DNA of 39,743 nucleotides from JBOHRE01 sp050732635 (lineage in GTDB: Bacteria > Gemmatimonadota > Gemmatimonadetes > Longimicrobiales > RSA9), in assembly GCA_050732635.1 (NCBI GenBank), contig JBOHRE010000027.1:1-39743 (forward strand). The letters are read 5' to 3'. The notes under the pieces are model-generated. The model had not been told where the DNA came from. It ran no database searches and saw nothing but the letters and a program-made list of their open reading frames with translations. The number at the start of each line of letters is the position of its first letter. Position 1 is the first letter of the stretch. The position numbers and the translations under genes are program-made. Below, piece by piece: positions 8,352-16,216 of the stretch.

Positions 8352-8380
8352 TTGCACGTGCGCGGCGATCGCGTTAGCCT
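8352..8380 (+). promoter_or_regulatory. Probable thiC promoter
   Basis: TTGCAC at 8352-8357 and TAGCCT at 8375-8380 are separated by 17 bp. The start of transcription would fall near 8387, just before the first conserved base of the TPP aptamer. The placement relative to the riboswitch is the main support. Confidence 0.5.
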
Positions 8381-8390
8381 AACCGGTGCC

Positions 8391-8505
8391 GCCAGGGGTA
8401 TCCGGGGCGACGCGCGGCAAGCGCACGAGCTGCGCGCCAGGCGTCGTCGCCCGGATTGAGACAGTCCCTTGGAACCTGATCCGGTTCAGACCGGCGTAGG
8501 GAGCG
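8391..8505 (+). promoter_or_regulatory. TPP riboswitch (THI element)
   Basis: Conserved aptamer parts occur in order: CCAGGGGTATCC at the 5' side, a variable GC-rich stem, ATTGAGACAGTCCCTT, then GGAACCTGATCCGGTT and CCGGCGTAGGGAG at the 3' side. These match the THI box that senses thiamin pyrophosphate, and it sits directly upstream of thiC. A plausible expression platform is visible. AGGGAGCG at the aptamer end (8498-8505) can pair with CGCTCCCT at 8565-8572. When TPP holds the aptamer closed, GCTCC of that segment is free to pair with GGAGC at 8595-8599, inside the thiC ribosome-binding site. That would make control translational; this last step is inference. Confidence 0.93.
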
Positions 8506-8600
8506 CGGCGACGCATCGGCTCCACTCGCCTGCGCGCCGTCGCTCGAAGCGCGAGACCGCTCGCCGCTCCCTGCACCTTCGCAGCCGAAGAGGAGGAGCC

Positions 8601-10502
<1,902 letters not shown>

Positions 10503-10538
10503 GGCACGATCACGAACTACTTTGCGGTCGGACTCGGC

Positions 10539-10688
10539 GTGTTCGCAGGACTGCTGGTCACGGATCTGCTGGTGGACCGTGAGCTGGACGCTCGCGCCAT
10601 CATCCTCTCGGCGCTCGGCGCGTTGATCGCTGTGGCAATCGTCTTCTGGTGGAACCGTCGCAAAGAATCCGGTCCACCCGCACCGTGA
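10539..10688 (+). CDS. Possible small two-segment membrane protein
   Basis: Directly after the thiC stop the same frame stays open for 61 codons. It encodes NYFAVGLGVFAGLLVTDLLV, a short polar DRELDAR turn, then AIILSALGALIAVAIVFWWNRRK and a Pro-rich tail. Two hydrophobic helices with a charged turn and a basic cap look like a real small membrane protein. The weak point is the start: there is no ATG. GTG at 10539 would clip the first helix, while a start near 10509-10512 would need ATC or ACG, with GAGG just upstream. Stop-codon readthrough from thiC or a sequence error at the start are alternatives. No family recognised. Confidence 0.35.
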   Translation: MFAGLLVTDLLVDRELDARAIILSALGALIAVAIVFWWNRRKESGPPAP

Positions 10689-10714
10689 CTTCCCTCCGCA
10701 CCCGAGCCGGTAAG

Positions 10715-10820
10715 CCTCAGCCCCAACCCCAGGCTACCGGTCCACCGGCAGGACCCCTGGGCACGGGGCGGGGGCGTAAAGGCTAGCCCTAGCCCAGCCC
10801 CAGCCTCAGCCCCAGCCCCA
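10715..10820 (-). repeat. Two reversed GGGGCT arrays (10715-10733 and 10780-10820)
   Basis: On the minus strand both stretches read GGGGCT/GGGCTA-type units. The first shows the GAGGCTTACCGGC end that parallels the other arrays. They oppose the array at 10346-10397, so the pair forms a large imperfect inverted repeat around the possible small membrane ORF. The stretch 10689-10824 has no gene. Confidence 0.7.
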
Positions 10821-10824
10821 GTGT

Positions 10825-10977
10825 TCAGACCGGCTCGGCCATCGACAGCACCTGCTCGCGCGTGAGGTTCATGTTATGGACCTCGCGTGCGTGCTTCTGG
10901 ACCGTCGCGACCAGTTGCTCGTCGGTCGGCTCGCGGATGACCTTGCCGCAGTCGCAGGAAACCTGTTTCTGTGACAT
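10825..10977 (-). CDS. DUF1059 small protein
   Basis: This 50-residue protein starts MSQKQVSCDCGKVIREPTDE with GGAGAG upstream and continues TVQKHAREVHNMNLTREQV. The CxCG pair followed by a KHxxxVH pair is the hallmark of DUF1059, a family of small, possibly metal-binding proteins of unknown role that are common in soil bacteria and archaea. Length and motif order fit the family. Its stop codon lies about 5 bp from the repeat cluster. It is divergent from the BTAD regulator at 11094. Confidence 0.85.
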   Translation of the reverse strand: MSQKQVSCDCGKVIREPTDEQLVATVQKHAREVHNMNLTREQVLSMAEPV

Positions 10978-11093
10978 GACGCGCTCTCCTTCCTGGGTGT
11001 AGAGGCTATTGTCCCGCACCGGTGCAGGGAGTATACGTCGAGGGGCTTGGCTGCGGCTCAGCAGGCGCTTGGAAAAATCTTGGAGCTCTGCCG

Positions 11094-11849
11094 ATGCTTC
11101 GAATCCATCTATCGGGCCGCATGACCGTGGACGCCGGCGAGGTCGTGATCGTGCCGGACGCGTTTCCGGGCCACCAGGGACGCGCGGCGTTCGCGGTGCT
11201 GGTGGGCGAGCGGCGCCCCGTGTCTCGATCGGCGCTGGCGGCCGCGCTCTGGCCCGGCGGACCGCCACCGTCGTGGGAGACCGCACTGAGCTCGATCGTG
11301 AGCAAGCTGCGCTCCGTCCTCGCGCGTGCGGGCCTGGACGGCGCGACCGCGCTCTCGACCCGCGACGGCTGTCACGAGCTGCGCCTGCCGCGCGACTGCT
11401 GGATCGATCATGAGGTCGCTGTCGACAGCATCCACGAGGCCGAGGCGGCGCTGAAGGCGGGCGACCCGGCCGGCGCGTACGGCCCCTCGGCCGTCGCCCA
11501 CCACATCGCGCGACGGCCCTTCTTCCCGGGTGAGGAGAGCGCATGGCTCGAGCATCGTCGCGAGACGCTCGCCGGCATTCTGGTCCGGGCACTGGAATGC
11601 CGCGCCGAGGTCTATCTGTGGAACCGCGAGCACGCGCTGGCGGTCGAGGCCGCGCGCGATGCGGTCGCTCTGCGGCCGTTCCGTGAGACGGCGTTTCAGC
11701 TCCTGATGCGCGCGCACGCGGCTGCGGGCAACACCGCCGAGGCACTGCGGGTCTACGATCGCTGCCGGACCCTGATCGCGCAGGAGCTGGGCGTGAATCC
11801 CTCGAGGCAGACGCAGGCAGTCCACGCCGACGTGCTGCAGTCGCTGTAG
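11094..11849 (+). CDS. BTAD-domain (SARP-like) transcriptional regulator
   Basis: This 251-residue protein has an N-terminal OmpR-type winged helix (VSRSALAAALWPGGPPPSWETALSSIVSKLRSVL, about residues 43-80), the typical 'L..LWP..P......L...V..LR..L' pattern. It is followed by a helical bacterial transcriptional activation domain (BTAD; TPR-like) from about residue 110 to the end, ending YDRCRTLIAQELGVNPSRQTQAVH, a clear BTAD signature. The start at 11094 has GGAG 9 nt upstream and begins the winged-helix strand MLRIHLSGRM. It lacks the ATPase and TPR extensions of large SARP regulators. Its targets are unknown; the neighbours give no clue beyond the divergent DUF1059 gene. Confidence 0.88.
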   Translation: MLRIHLSGRMTVDAGEVVIVPDAFPGHQGRAAFAVLVGERRPVSRSALAAALWPGGPPPSWETALSSIVSKLRSVLARAGLDGATALSTRDGCHELRLPRDCWIDHEVAVDSIHEAEAALKAGDPAGAYGPSAVAHHIARRPFFPGEESAWLEHRRETLAGILVRALECRAEVYLWNREHALAVEAARDAVALRPFRETAFQLLMRAHAAAGNTAEALRVYDRCRTLIAQELGVNPSRQTQAVHADVLQSL

Positions 11850-11895
11850 CGACGCGTCCAGCCAGGGGCGCACGCTGGTGGTCGAGGGGGGTTGT

Positions 11896-11914
11896 CCAGC
11901 GCTTCGAGCGCTGG
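11896..11914. terminator. Hairpin between convergent genes
   Basis: A perfect 8-bp stem (CCAGCGCT/AGCGCTGG) with a TCG loop lies between the BTAD regulator and the M23 peptidase, which converge here. It lacks a T-run on either strand, so it may end or stabilise both transcripts rather than act as a classical terminator. Confidence 0.4.
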
Positions 11915-11917
11915 GGG

Positions 11918-12880
11918 TCAGTACGCCGGCAGATTCAGCAGGCTGGCGGCATCGACGGATTGCGTGCCATAGCGCACGATCCAGTGCAGGTGCGGGCCGG
12001 TGACCCGACCGGTGGCACCGACGCGGCCGATGATCTGTCCGCGTTCGACAATGTCGCCTTCGGCGACCTCTTGCGCGCTGAGGTGCAGGTAGCCGGTGAC
12101 GAGCCCGGCTCCGTGGTCCAGGTAGGTGACGCCGCCGCCCAGATAGAAGTCGTCGACGAGCGCCACCTTGCCGCGCCCGGGAGCACGGACCGGTGCGCCG
12201 ACCGCACCGGCGAAATCGGTTCCGGTGTGGCGGCTCTGAACGCGACCGTTGAAGGTGCGGCCGTGACCGAAGCCGCTGGTGATCCGGCTGTCGCGCGGCG
12301 CAACGAAGGGTGGCTGCCACAGGCGCGGCGTGGTGTGGGACGTGGCCGAGACCTCACGGGCTCGCGCCGCCTCGTCGGCAATGCGCTGCTGCACGTCCGG
12401 CGGCTGCGGCCTGCCGAACTGCGGCGCGACGCTCAGCACCTCCATGCTGTACTCGCCGGCGGCCACCATGATCTCGATGCGACGCGTGTCGCGACTGCCA
12501 TCCGCGTGCGTCAGCTCCAGACGGAGCAGTACGCCGCCGGTCGAGTCGAGTGGCGCCGCGGCCAGAGCGACCAGAGCGCCGCTCTCCTCCATGCGGAAGT
12601 GCAGCGGCTCGCCCGCGAACAGGCCGCTCGCGGCCTGGACCGCCGGATCGCCACCCTCGATGATGATGTACAGCAGCGTGCCCTCGACGACGCGCTGCGG
12701 CAGCCAGCGCACGGAGGCGGGCGCGAGCGGCGCGTCGGCTGTGGCGGCCGCGTGGGCGGGGCCGCGCGCTGAGTACCACTGCCAGCCCAGCGTCAGTAGC
12801 GCAGCCGCGCCGAGCAGGGCGACAACCGCGCGGAAGCCTACGGCGCGCTTCCGATCGGCTCGTGCTTGGACGACCCTCAC
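11918..12880 (-). CDS. Membrane-anchored M23 (LytM-type) peptidase
   Basis: This 320-residue protein starts with GTG at 12880, 6 nt after AGGAGG, a strong ribosome-binding site. A basic N-terminus and one hydrophobic helix (residues ~15-32) anchor it in the membrane with the rest outside. Residues ~50-170 form a beta-rich domain with a Pro-rich link. The C-terminal ~120 residues are the M23 peptidase domain: ITSGFGHGRTFNGRVQSRHTGTDFAG (first zinc His and Asp), a central GYLHLSAQEVAEGDIVERGQIIGRVG segment, and GPHLHWIVRYG (HxH). All zinc ligands and the catalytic His are present, so it should cut peptidoglycan cross-links, unlike degenerate LytM activators. It stands alone in the window. Confidence 0.92.
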   Translation of the reverse strand: MRVVQARADRKRAVGFRAVVALLGAAALLTLGWQWYSARGPAHAAATADAPLAPASVRWLPQRVVEGTLLYIIIEGGDPAVQAASGLFAGEPLHFRMEESGALVALAAAPLDSTGGVLLRLELTHADGSRDTRRIEIMVAAGEYSMEVLSVAPQFGRPQPPDVQQRIADEAARAREVSATSHTTPRLWQPPFVAPRDSRITSGFGHGRTFNGRVQSRHTGTDFAGAVGAPVRAPGRGKVALVDDFYLGGGVTYLDHGAGLVTGYLHLSAQEVAEGDIVERGQIIGRVGATGRVTGPHLHWIVRYGTQSVDAASLLNLPAY

Positions 12881-13103
12881 GGCAATCCTCCTGTCGCAGG
12901 CACGCCAGCAGCGGCGGGCAGGCCCGAAGCGGACGGGCGACCGCCGTGGGCGCAGGTCGCGTGCCGATCCTGCCGCCCATATCCAATCGATGTGCGGACC
13001 TCGCTCTTGCTCATTGAAGATGGTATTCCCAAGCTCCTGAGCGCCGGCTCAGGCGGACGGAGCAATAAGAAGCTCATTTTCGGTCATACACCTGTGTGCA
13101 AGC

Positions 13104-14768
13104 ATGTGCTCGATTCTGGCGATTCTCGAAACCTCAGGTGACGCGGCTACGCTCCGCTCCCAGGCTCTGCGCCTGTCGCGGCTGCAGCGGCACCGCGGTC
13201 CCGACTGGTCGGGGATCCAGACCTTTCCGGGAGCGATCCTGGCGCACGAGCGGCTGGCGATCGTCGACGTCACCCACGGCGCGCAGCCGTTACTGGACGA
13301 CAGCGGACAGGTTGCGCTGGCGGTGAACGGCGAGATCTACAACCACCGCGAGCTACGCGCGACGCTCGCAGCACCGTACGCCTTCGCCACCGAGTCCGAT
13401 TGCGAGATCATCCTCGCTTTGTACCGCGAGCACGGCACCGCCTTCCTGGAGCGGCTGAACGGCATCTTCGCCTTCGTGCTCTATGACGACGCGCGTGATC
13501 GGTACGTCATCGCGCGTGACCCGCTCGGCGTGGTGCCGCTGTATACCGGGCGCGACGCGCAGGGTCGGCTCTACGTCGCCTCCGAGATGAAGGCGCTGGT
13601 GCCCGTGTGTCGCAGCATCGCGCCGTTCCCGCCCGGCCACTACCTCGACAGCGAGGTGGGCGAGTTGCAGCGTTACTACGACCCGCACTGGCGCGACTAT
13701 GGCATGGTACAGGACAACGCGGCGGACCCGGCAGCAATTCGTGATGCACTGCTCGCGGCGGTGCGGCGCCAGCTGATGTCCGACGTGCCGTACGGCGTGC
13801 TCCTGTCGGGCGGTCTCGATTCGTCGCTGATCGCCGCAGCGGCGAAGCGGTTCGCCGCCCGCCGCGTCGAGGAGGACGGCCGCGTGCCAGCGTGGTGGCC
13901 GCAACTGCATTCCTTCGCGATCGGGCTCGAGGGCGCGCCCGACCTGGTGGCTGCACGCACGGCTGCGGACCACATCGGCACCGTCCACCACGAGTTCCAT
14001 TTCACGAGTCAGGAAGGACTGGATGCGCTTTCCGATGTGATCTATCACATCGAGACGTACGACGTGACCACGGTGCGCGCGTCGACGCCGATGTACCTGA
14101 TGGCGCGGCGGATCCGGGCCATGGGCGTGAAGATGGTCCTCTCCGGCGAGGGTGCCGACGAGATCTTCGGCGGCTATCTGTATTTCCACCGGGCGCCGAA
14201 CGCTCGTGCGCTGCACGAGGAGACCATCCGCAAGCTGGACAGGCTGCACCTCTACGATTGCCTGCGTGCGAACAAGTCGATGGCCGCCTGGGGCGTCGAG
14301 GCACGGGTGCCGTTCCTGGATCGCGAGTTCCTCGACGTGGCCATGAGCATCGCGCCTGCGGCGAAGCTCGCGCGTGACGGGCGCATGGAGAAGCAGATCC
14401 TGCGCGAGGCGTTCGCCAACGATCTCCCGGCTGCGATCCTCTGGCGCCAGAAGGAGCAATTCTCCGATGGCGTCGGCTACGGCTGGATCGATGCGCTGCG
14501 CGCGCACGCGGAGGCGCACGTCACGGACCGCGACCTGGCCAGCGCGCAGTTCCGCTTCTCGCACAATACGCCGACGACGAAGGAAGCGTACCTGTACCGC
14601 GCGCTGTTCAGCGAGCACTTCCCGCTCGACAGCTGCGCCGAATGCGTGCCGGGTGGTCCGTCCGTGGCCTGCAGCACGCCGGAGGCGCTGGCTTGGGACG
14701 CGTCGCTGTCGGCAGTGACGGATCCCTCGGGCCGCGCAGTGCGCGGCGTGCACACGCAATCGTACTGA
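13104..14768 (+). CDS. asnB: Asparagine synthetase B (glutamine-hydrolysing)
   Basis: This 554-residue enzyme makes asparagine from aspartate, glutamine and ATP. It begins MCSILAI, so Cys2 becomes the N-terminal nucleophile of the glutaminase domain (RHRGPDWSG, HERLAIVD, NGEIYNH). The synthetase domain has the PP-loop LLSGGLDSS, WWPQLHSFAIGLEGAPDL, VLSGEGADEIFGGY and RVPFLDREF. Resemblance to the Escherichia coli AsnB type runs end to end, down to the AECVPGGPSVACS and DPSGRAV tail. There is no clear ribosome-binding site before the start. A 7-bp-stem hairpin (13036-13053) lies in the 223-bp gap upstream, without a T-run. Its stop codon is 2 bp from the convergent pheA stop. Confidence 0.97.
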   Translation: MCSILAILETSGDAATLRSQALRLSRLQRHRGPDWSGIQTFPGAILAHERLAIVDVTHGAQPLLDDSGQVALAVNGEIYNHRELRATLAAPYAFATESDCEIILALYREHGTAFLERLNGIFAFVLYDDARDRYVIARDPLGVVPLYTGRDAQGRLYVASEMKALVPVCRSIAPFPPGHYLDSEVGELQRYYDPHWRDYGMVQDNAADPAAIRDALLAAVRRQLMSDVPYGVLLSGGLDSSLIAAAAKRFAARRVEEDGRVPAWWPQLHSFAIGLEGAPDLVAARTAADHIGTVHHEFHFTSQEGLDALSDVIYHIETYDVTTVRASTPMYLMARRIRAMGVKMVLSGEGADEIFGGYLYFHRAPNARALHEETIRKLDRLHLYDCLRANKSMAAWGVEARVPFLDREFLDVAMSIAPAAKLARDGRMEKQILREAFANDLPAAILWRQKEQFSDGVGYGWIDALRAHAEAHVTDRDLASAQFRFSHNTPTTKEAYLYRALFSEHFPLDSCAECVPGGPSVACSTPEALAWDASLSAVTDPSGRAVRGVHTQSY

Positions 14769-14770
14769 GC

Positions 14771-15646
14771 CTATCCCTTCCCGGCGGCCGACGCCTGACC
14801 GCCGATCGCGAAGAGACCGAGGAGCTGCATGCGCTCGGCGTTGCGCTCCACCTCGGCGAGTGCATCCTCGATACCGGGCTGGGCCTGCGCCGTGGCCGCT
14901 TCGATGAAGAAATGGTAGGTCCACGGGACATCGGCGGGTCGCGATTCGATGCGCGTCAGATTGATGCCGCGCGAGGCGAACGGCGTCAGGATGCGCAGCA
15001 GCGATCCGGGCTGGTGTGCCACATCGGCGACGAGCACGACCTTGCGGGCGCCGCCCCCGAGTTCCCCGCTGCGGCTCCCAGCGCCGGCCGCCGTCAGCAG
15101 GAAGAACCGCGTCTGGTTGTCGGAACGGTCCTGAATGTCGGCGGCCAGCACATCGAGTCCGTAGCGTTCGGCGGCGGCTCGTGAGGCGACGGCAGCAGAG
15201 CCGGCCTGCTTCCCGAACGCGACCTCCTTCGCCGCGCCCGCGGTGTCGTAGACCGGTGTGACCGTTGCGGTCGGGAGCTGCGTGAGGAATCGCCGGCATT
15301 GATTGAGCGCTACCGGGTGAGAAATCACCTGCTCGATGGCGTCCAGGCGCGTACCGGGGCGTGCGAGCAGGCAGAGCCGTATCGGGCAGACGACCTCGTC
15401 TACGATGCTGAGCCCGCTGGCGGCGAGCACATCCCACGCCTCGGCGACACTGCCATGGATCGAGTTCTCGGCGGGCAGCACGCCGAATTCCGCCTTGCCG
15501 CCGACTACGGCGCTGACCACTTCGGCGAAGTCGGGCCGCGGAATCGGATCCGGGACGCTGTCGCGGAAGAAGGCGCGCACCGCTTCTTCGCTGAACGCTC
15601 CGAGCTCTCCCTGAAACGCGACACGGGGTCGATGGCCGGTCTTCAT
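14771..15646 (-). CDS. pheA: Prephenate dehydratase
   Basis: This 291-residue enzyme converts prephenate to phenylpyruvate for phenylalanine synthesis. The catalytic part has VAFQGELGAFSEEA, LPAENSIHGSV, VISHPVALNQCRRF, DTAGAAKEVA and SDNQTRFFLL (the TRF motif). The C-terminal ACT domain follows: HQPGSLLRILTPFASRGINLTRIESRP, where GSL and ESRP form the phenylalanine-binding site for feedback inhibition. There is no chorismate mutase domain. I start it at 15646, after GGGAG; an in-frame ATG at 15700 lies inside the attenuator hairpin. Transcription comes from a promoter at 15814-15843 through a Phe-rich leader peptide and a terminator, so expression should respond to charged tRNA-Phe. Confidence 0.95.
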   Translation of the reverse strand: MKTGHRPRVAFQGELGAFSEEAVRAFFRDSVPDPIPRPDFAEVVSAVVGGKAEFGVLPAENSIHGSVAEAWDVLAASGLSIVDEVVCPIRLCLLARPGTRLDAIEQVISHPVALNQCRRFLTQLPTATVTPVYDTAGAAKEVAFGKQAGSAAVASRAAAERYGLDVLAADIQDRSDNQTRFFLLTAAGAGSRSGELGGGARKVVLVADVAHQPGSLLRILTPFASRGINLTRIESRPADVPWTYHFFIEAATAQAQPGIEDALAEVERNAERMQLLGLFAIGGQASAAGKG

Positions 15647-15663
15647 CCAGAGAATCTCCCAAT

Positions 15664-15691
15664 AAAAAAAAGCCCGTGGTCTCCCACGGGC
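15664..15691 (-). terminator. pheA attenuator terminator
   Basis: On the minus strand an 8-bp stem (GCCCGTGG/CCACGGGC, loop GAGA) is followed at once by eight T. It lies between the Phe leader peptide and pheA. CCACGGG at 15746-15752, inside the leader, can pair with the upstream arm, giving the alternative antiterminator. Confidence 0.92.
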
Positions 15692-15717
15692 CGTTGCCAT
15701 TCGGGTTCGCTCGCGTA

Positions 15718-15807
15718 CTATGGCTGCGCTCGCGCCCGACCGCGACCCGTGGACCGGGGCCCGGTAAACAAAACGAAGAAGGCGGAACGGCGCGCGGAAC
15801 CTATCAT
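15718..15807 (-). CDS. pheL: Phenylalanine leader peptide
   Basis: A 29-residue ORF starting MIGSARRSAFFVLFTG, with three Phe codons in a five-codon window. It ends with TAG 27 bp before the terminator hairpin. A ribosome stalled at the Phe codons would free the downstream CCACGGG to form the antiterminator, the classical attenuation layout. There is no ribosome-binding site; the promoter predicts transcription starting at the A of this ATG, so it should be translated as a leaderless RNA. The name is by analogy with pheL of enterobacteria; the sequences are not homologous. Confidence 0.85.
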   Translation of the reverse strand: MIGSARRSAFFVLFTGPRSTGRGRARAQP

Positions 15808-15813
15808 GACGTC

Positions 15814-15843
15814 ACCATACCGGTCTGCCCGAACGGCTGTCAA
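15814..15843 (-). promoter_or_regulatory. pheL-pheA promoter
   Basis: TTGACA (15838-15843) and TATGGT (15814-15819) on the minus strand, 18 bp apart. Six bases separate the -10 box from the leader ATG at 15807, so the predicted first transcribed base is that A. Confidence 0.75.
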
Positions 15844-15895
15844 GATCGCCATGGCTCGCCTCCATGGCTGGCCCGGCCGGGTCACCGCATGCCCC

Positions 15896-15924
15896 TTGAC
15901 AGCGGCCACGGCGGCACGCACGTT
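15896..15924 (+). promoter_or_regulatory. Candidate promoter of the thrC operon
   Basis: A perfect -35 box TTGACA at 15896-15901 points toward the SAM-II riboswitch, 41 bp before its conserved core. The -10 box is poor (CACGTT at 17-bp spacing). It diverges from the pheA promoter, whose -35 box is 52 bp away. Confidence 0.4.
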
Positions 15925-15941
15925 GGGCAGCGACAACTCGG

Positions 15942-15994
15942 ATCGTGGTGATTTGCCGCATATTGCCGCCACGTTAAACAATGTGCTAAAAAGC
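15942..15994 (+). promoter_or_regulatory. SAM-II riboswitch
   Basis: The conserved core is unmistakable in order: TCGTGGTGATTTG, a short loop with TATTGCCG, then CCACGTTAAACAA and GCTAAAAAG. CGTGG (15944-15948) pairs with CCACG (15969-15973) as stem P1, and the A-rich GTTAAACAA and GCTAAAAA segments complete the pseudoknot that binds S-adenosylmethionine. SAM-II elements typically shut off methionine and SAM synthesis genes when SAM is plentiful. Here it precedes an operon that starts with a threonine-synthase-like gene and includes a sulfur-carrier system. A terminator follows 5 bp later. Confidence 0.92.
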
Positions 15995-15998
15995 GAGC

Positions 15999-16032
15999 GC
16001 CCGGCGGCAGCGTCTCGCCGGGCTTCTTTGTT
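15999..16032 (+). terminator. Terminator behind the SAM-II riboswitch
   Basis: An 8-bp perfect stem (GCCCGGCG at 15999-16006, CGCCGGGC at 16016-16023) with a 9-nt loop, followed by TTCTTTGTT. Its position 5 bp past the aptamer makes it the likely expression platform, formed when SAM is bound. The T tract is interrupted, so strength may be moderate. Confidence 0.75.
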
Positions 16033-16038
16033 GGTACC

Positions 16039-16137
16039 ATGCAAGACATTCGACACCTCACCATGTGCATTTGTCGCATGACCTGCCTCGCCGCTCGGGG
16101 AGGCGGGTTCGGGGAGGTATCGTCTCGCCGGGCATAG
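16039..16137 (+). CDS. Candidate leader peptide rich in Thr, Met, Cys and Ile codons
   Basis: A 32-codon ORF beginning MQDIRHL and then TMCICRMTC: nine codons with three Cys, two Met, two Thr and one Ile, all products of the aspartate family or their sulfur donor. It ends with TAG at 16135-16137, ahead of a second terminator (16163-16200). Directly after the control codons, GCCTC (16085-16089) can pair with GAGGC (16100-16104). When a stalled ribosome covers that, GGAGGCGGG (16099-16107) is free to pair over 9 bp with CCTGCCTCC (16170-16178) in the terminator arm. The geometry is that of transcription attenuation. Weak points: no ribosome-binding site is visible, and in-frame ATGs at 16063 or 16078 could be the start. 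Confidence 0.6.
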   Translation: MQDIRHLTMCICRMTCLAARGGGFGEVSSRRA

Positions 16138-16162
16138 CTGCCCACAGCGAGCCAGAGAATCC

Positions 16163-16200
16163 GCCCCGGCCTGCCTCCGGCAGATCGGGGCTTTTGATTT
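16163..16200 (+). terminator. Second terminator before thrC (attenuator)
   Basis: Stem GCCCCG/CGGGGC (16163-16168 with 16186-16191) continues inward past a G-U pair and one mismatch to CTGCC/GGCAG (16171-16175 with 16179-16183), followed by TTTTGATTT. The 5' arm is also the target of the 9-bp antiterminator pairing with 16099-16107. Confidence 0.72.
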
Positions 16201-16216
16201 GGAATCGGGAGGAGAC

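Noticed and set aside
10978..11745. A long upstream extension of the DUF1059 gene on the minus strand
   Set aside because: The extension is Arg/Pro-rich and antisense to the BTAD regulator; the 50-residue form with its own ribosome-binding site matches the family length.
12981..13103. An attenuator or leader peptide upstream of asnB
   Set aside because: There is a 7-bp hairpin at 13036-13053 but no T-run and no ORF with Asn codons.
15647..15700. An N-terminal extension of PheA from an ATG at 15700 that includes the aromatic string FFYW
   Set aside because: The Phe codons come from the T-run of the terminator; this segment is the attenuator hairpin itself. The ATG at 15646 has a ribosome-binding site and starts the conserved enzyme sequence.
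16199..16216. TTG start for thrC at 16199
   Set aside because: It lies in the T-rich tail of the terminator without a ribosome-binding site; GTG at 16217 follows GGGAGGAG. The choice is not certain because that spacing is short.
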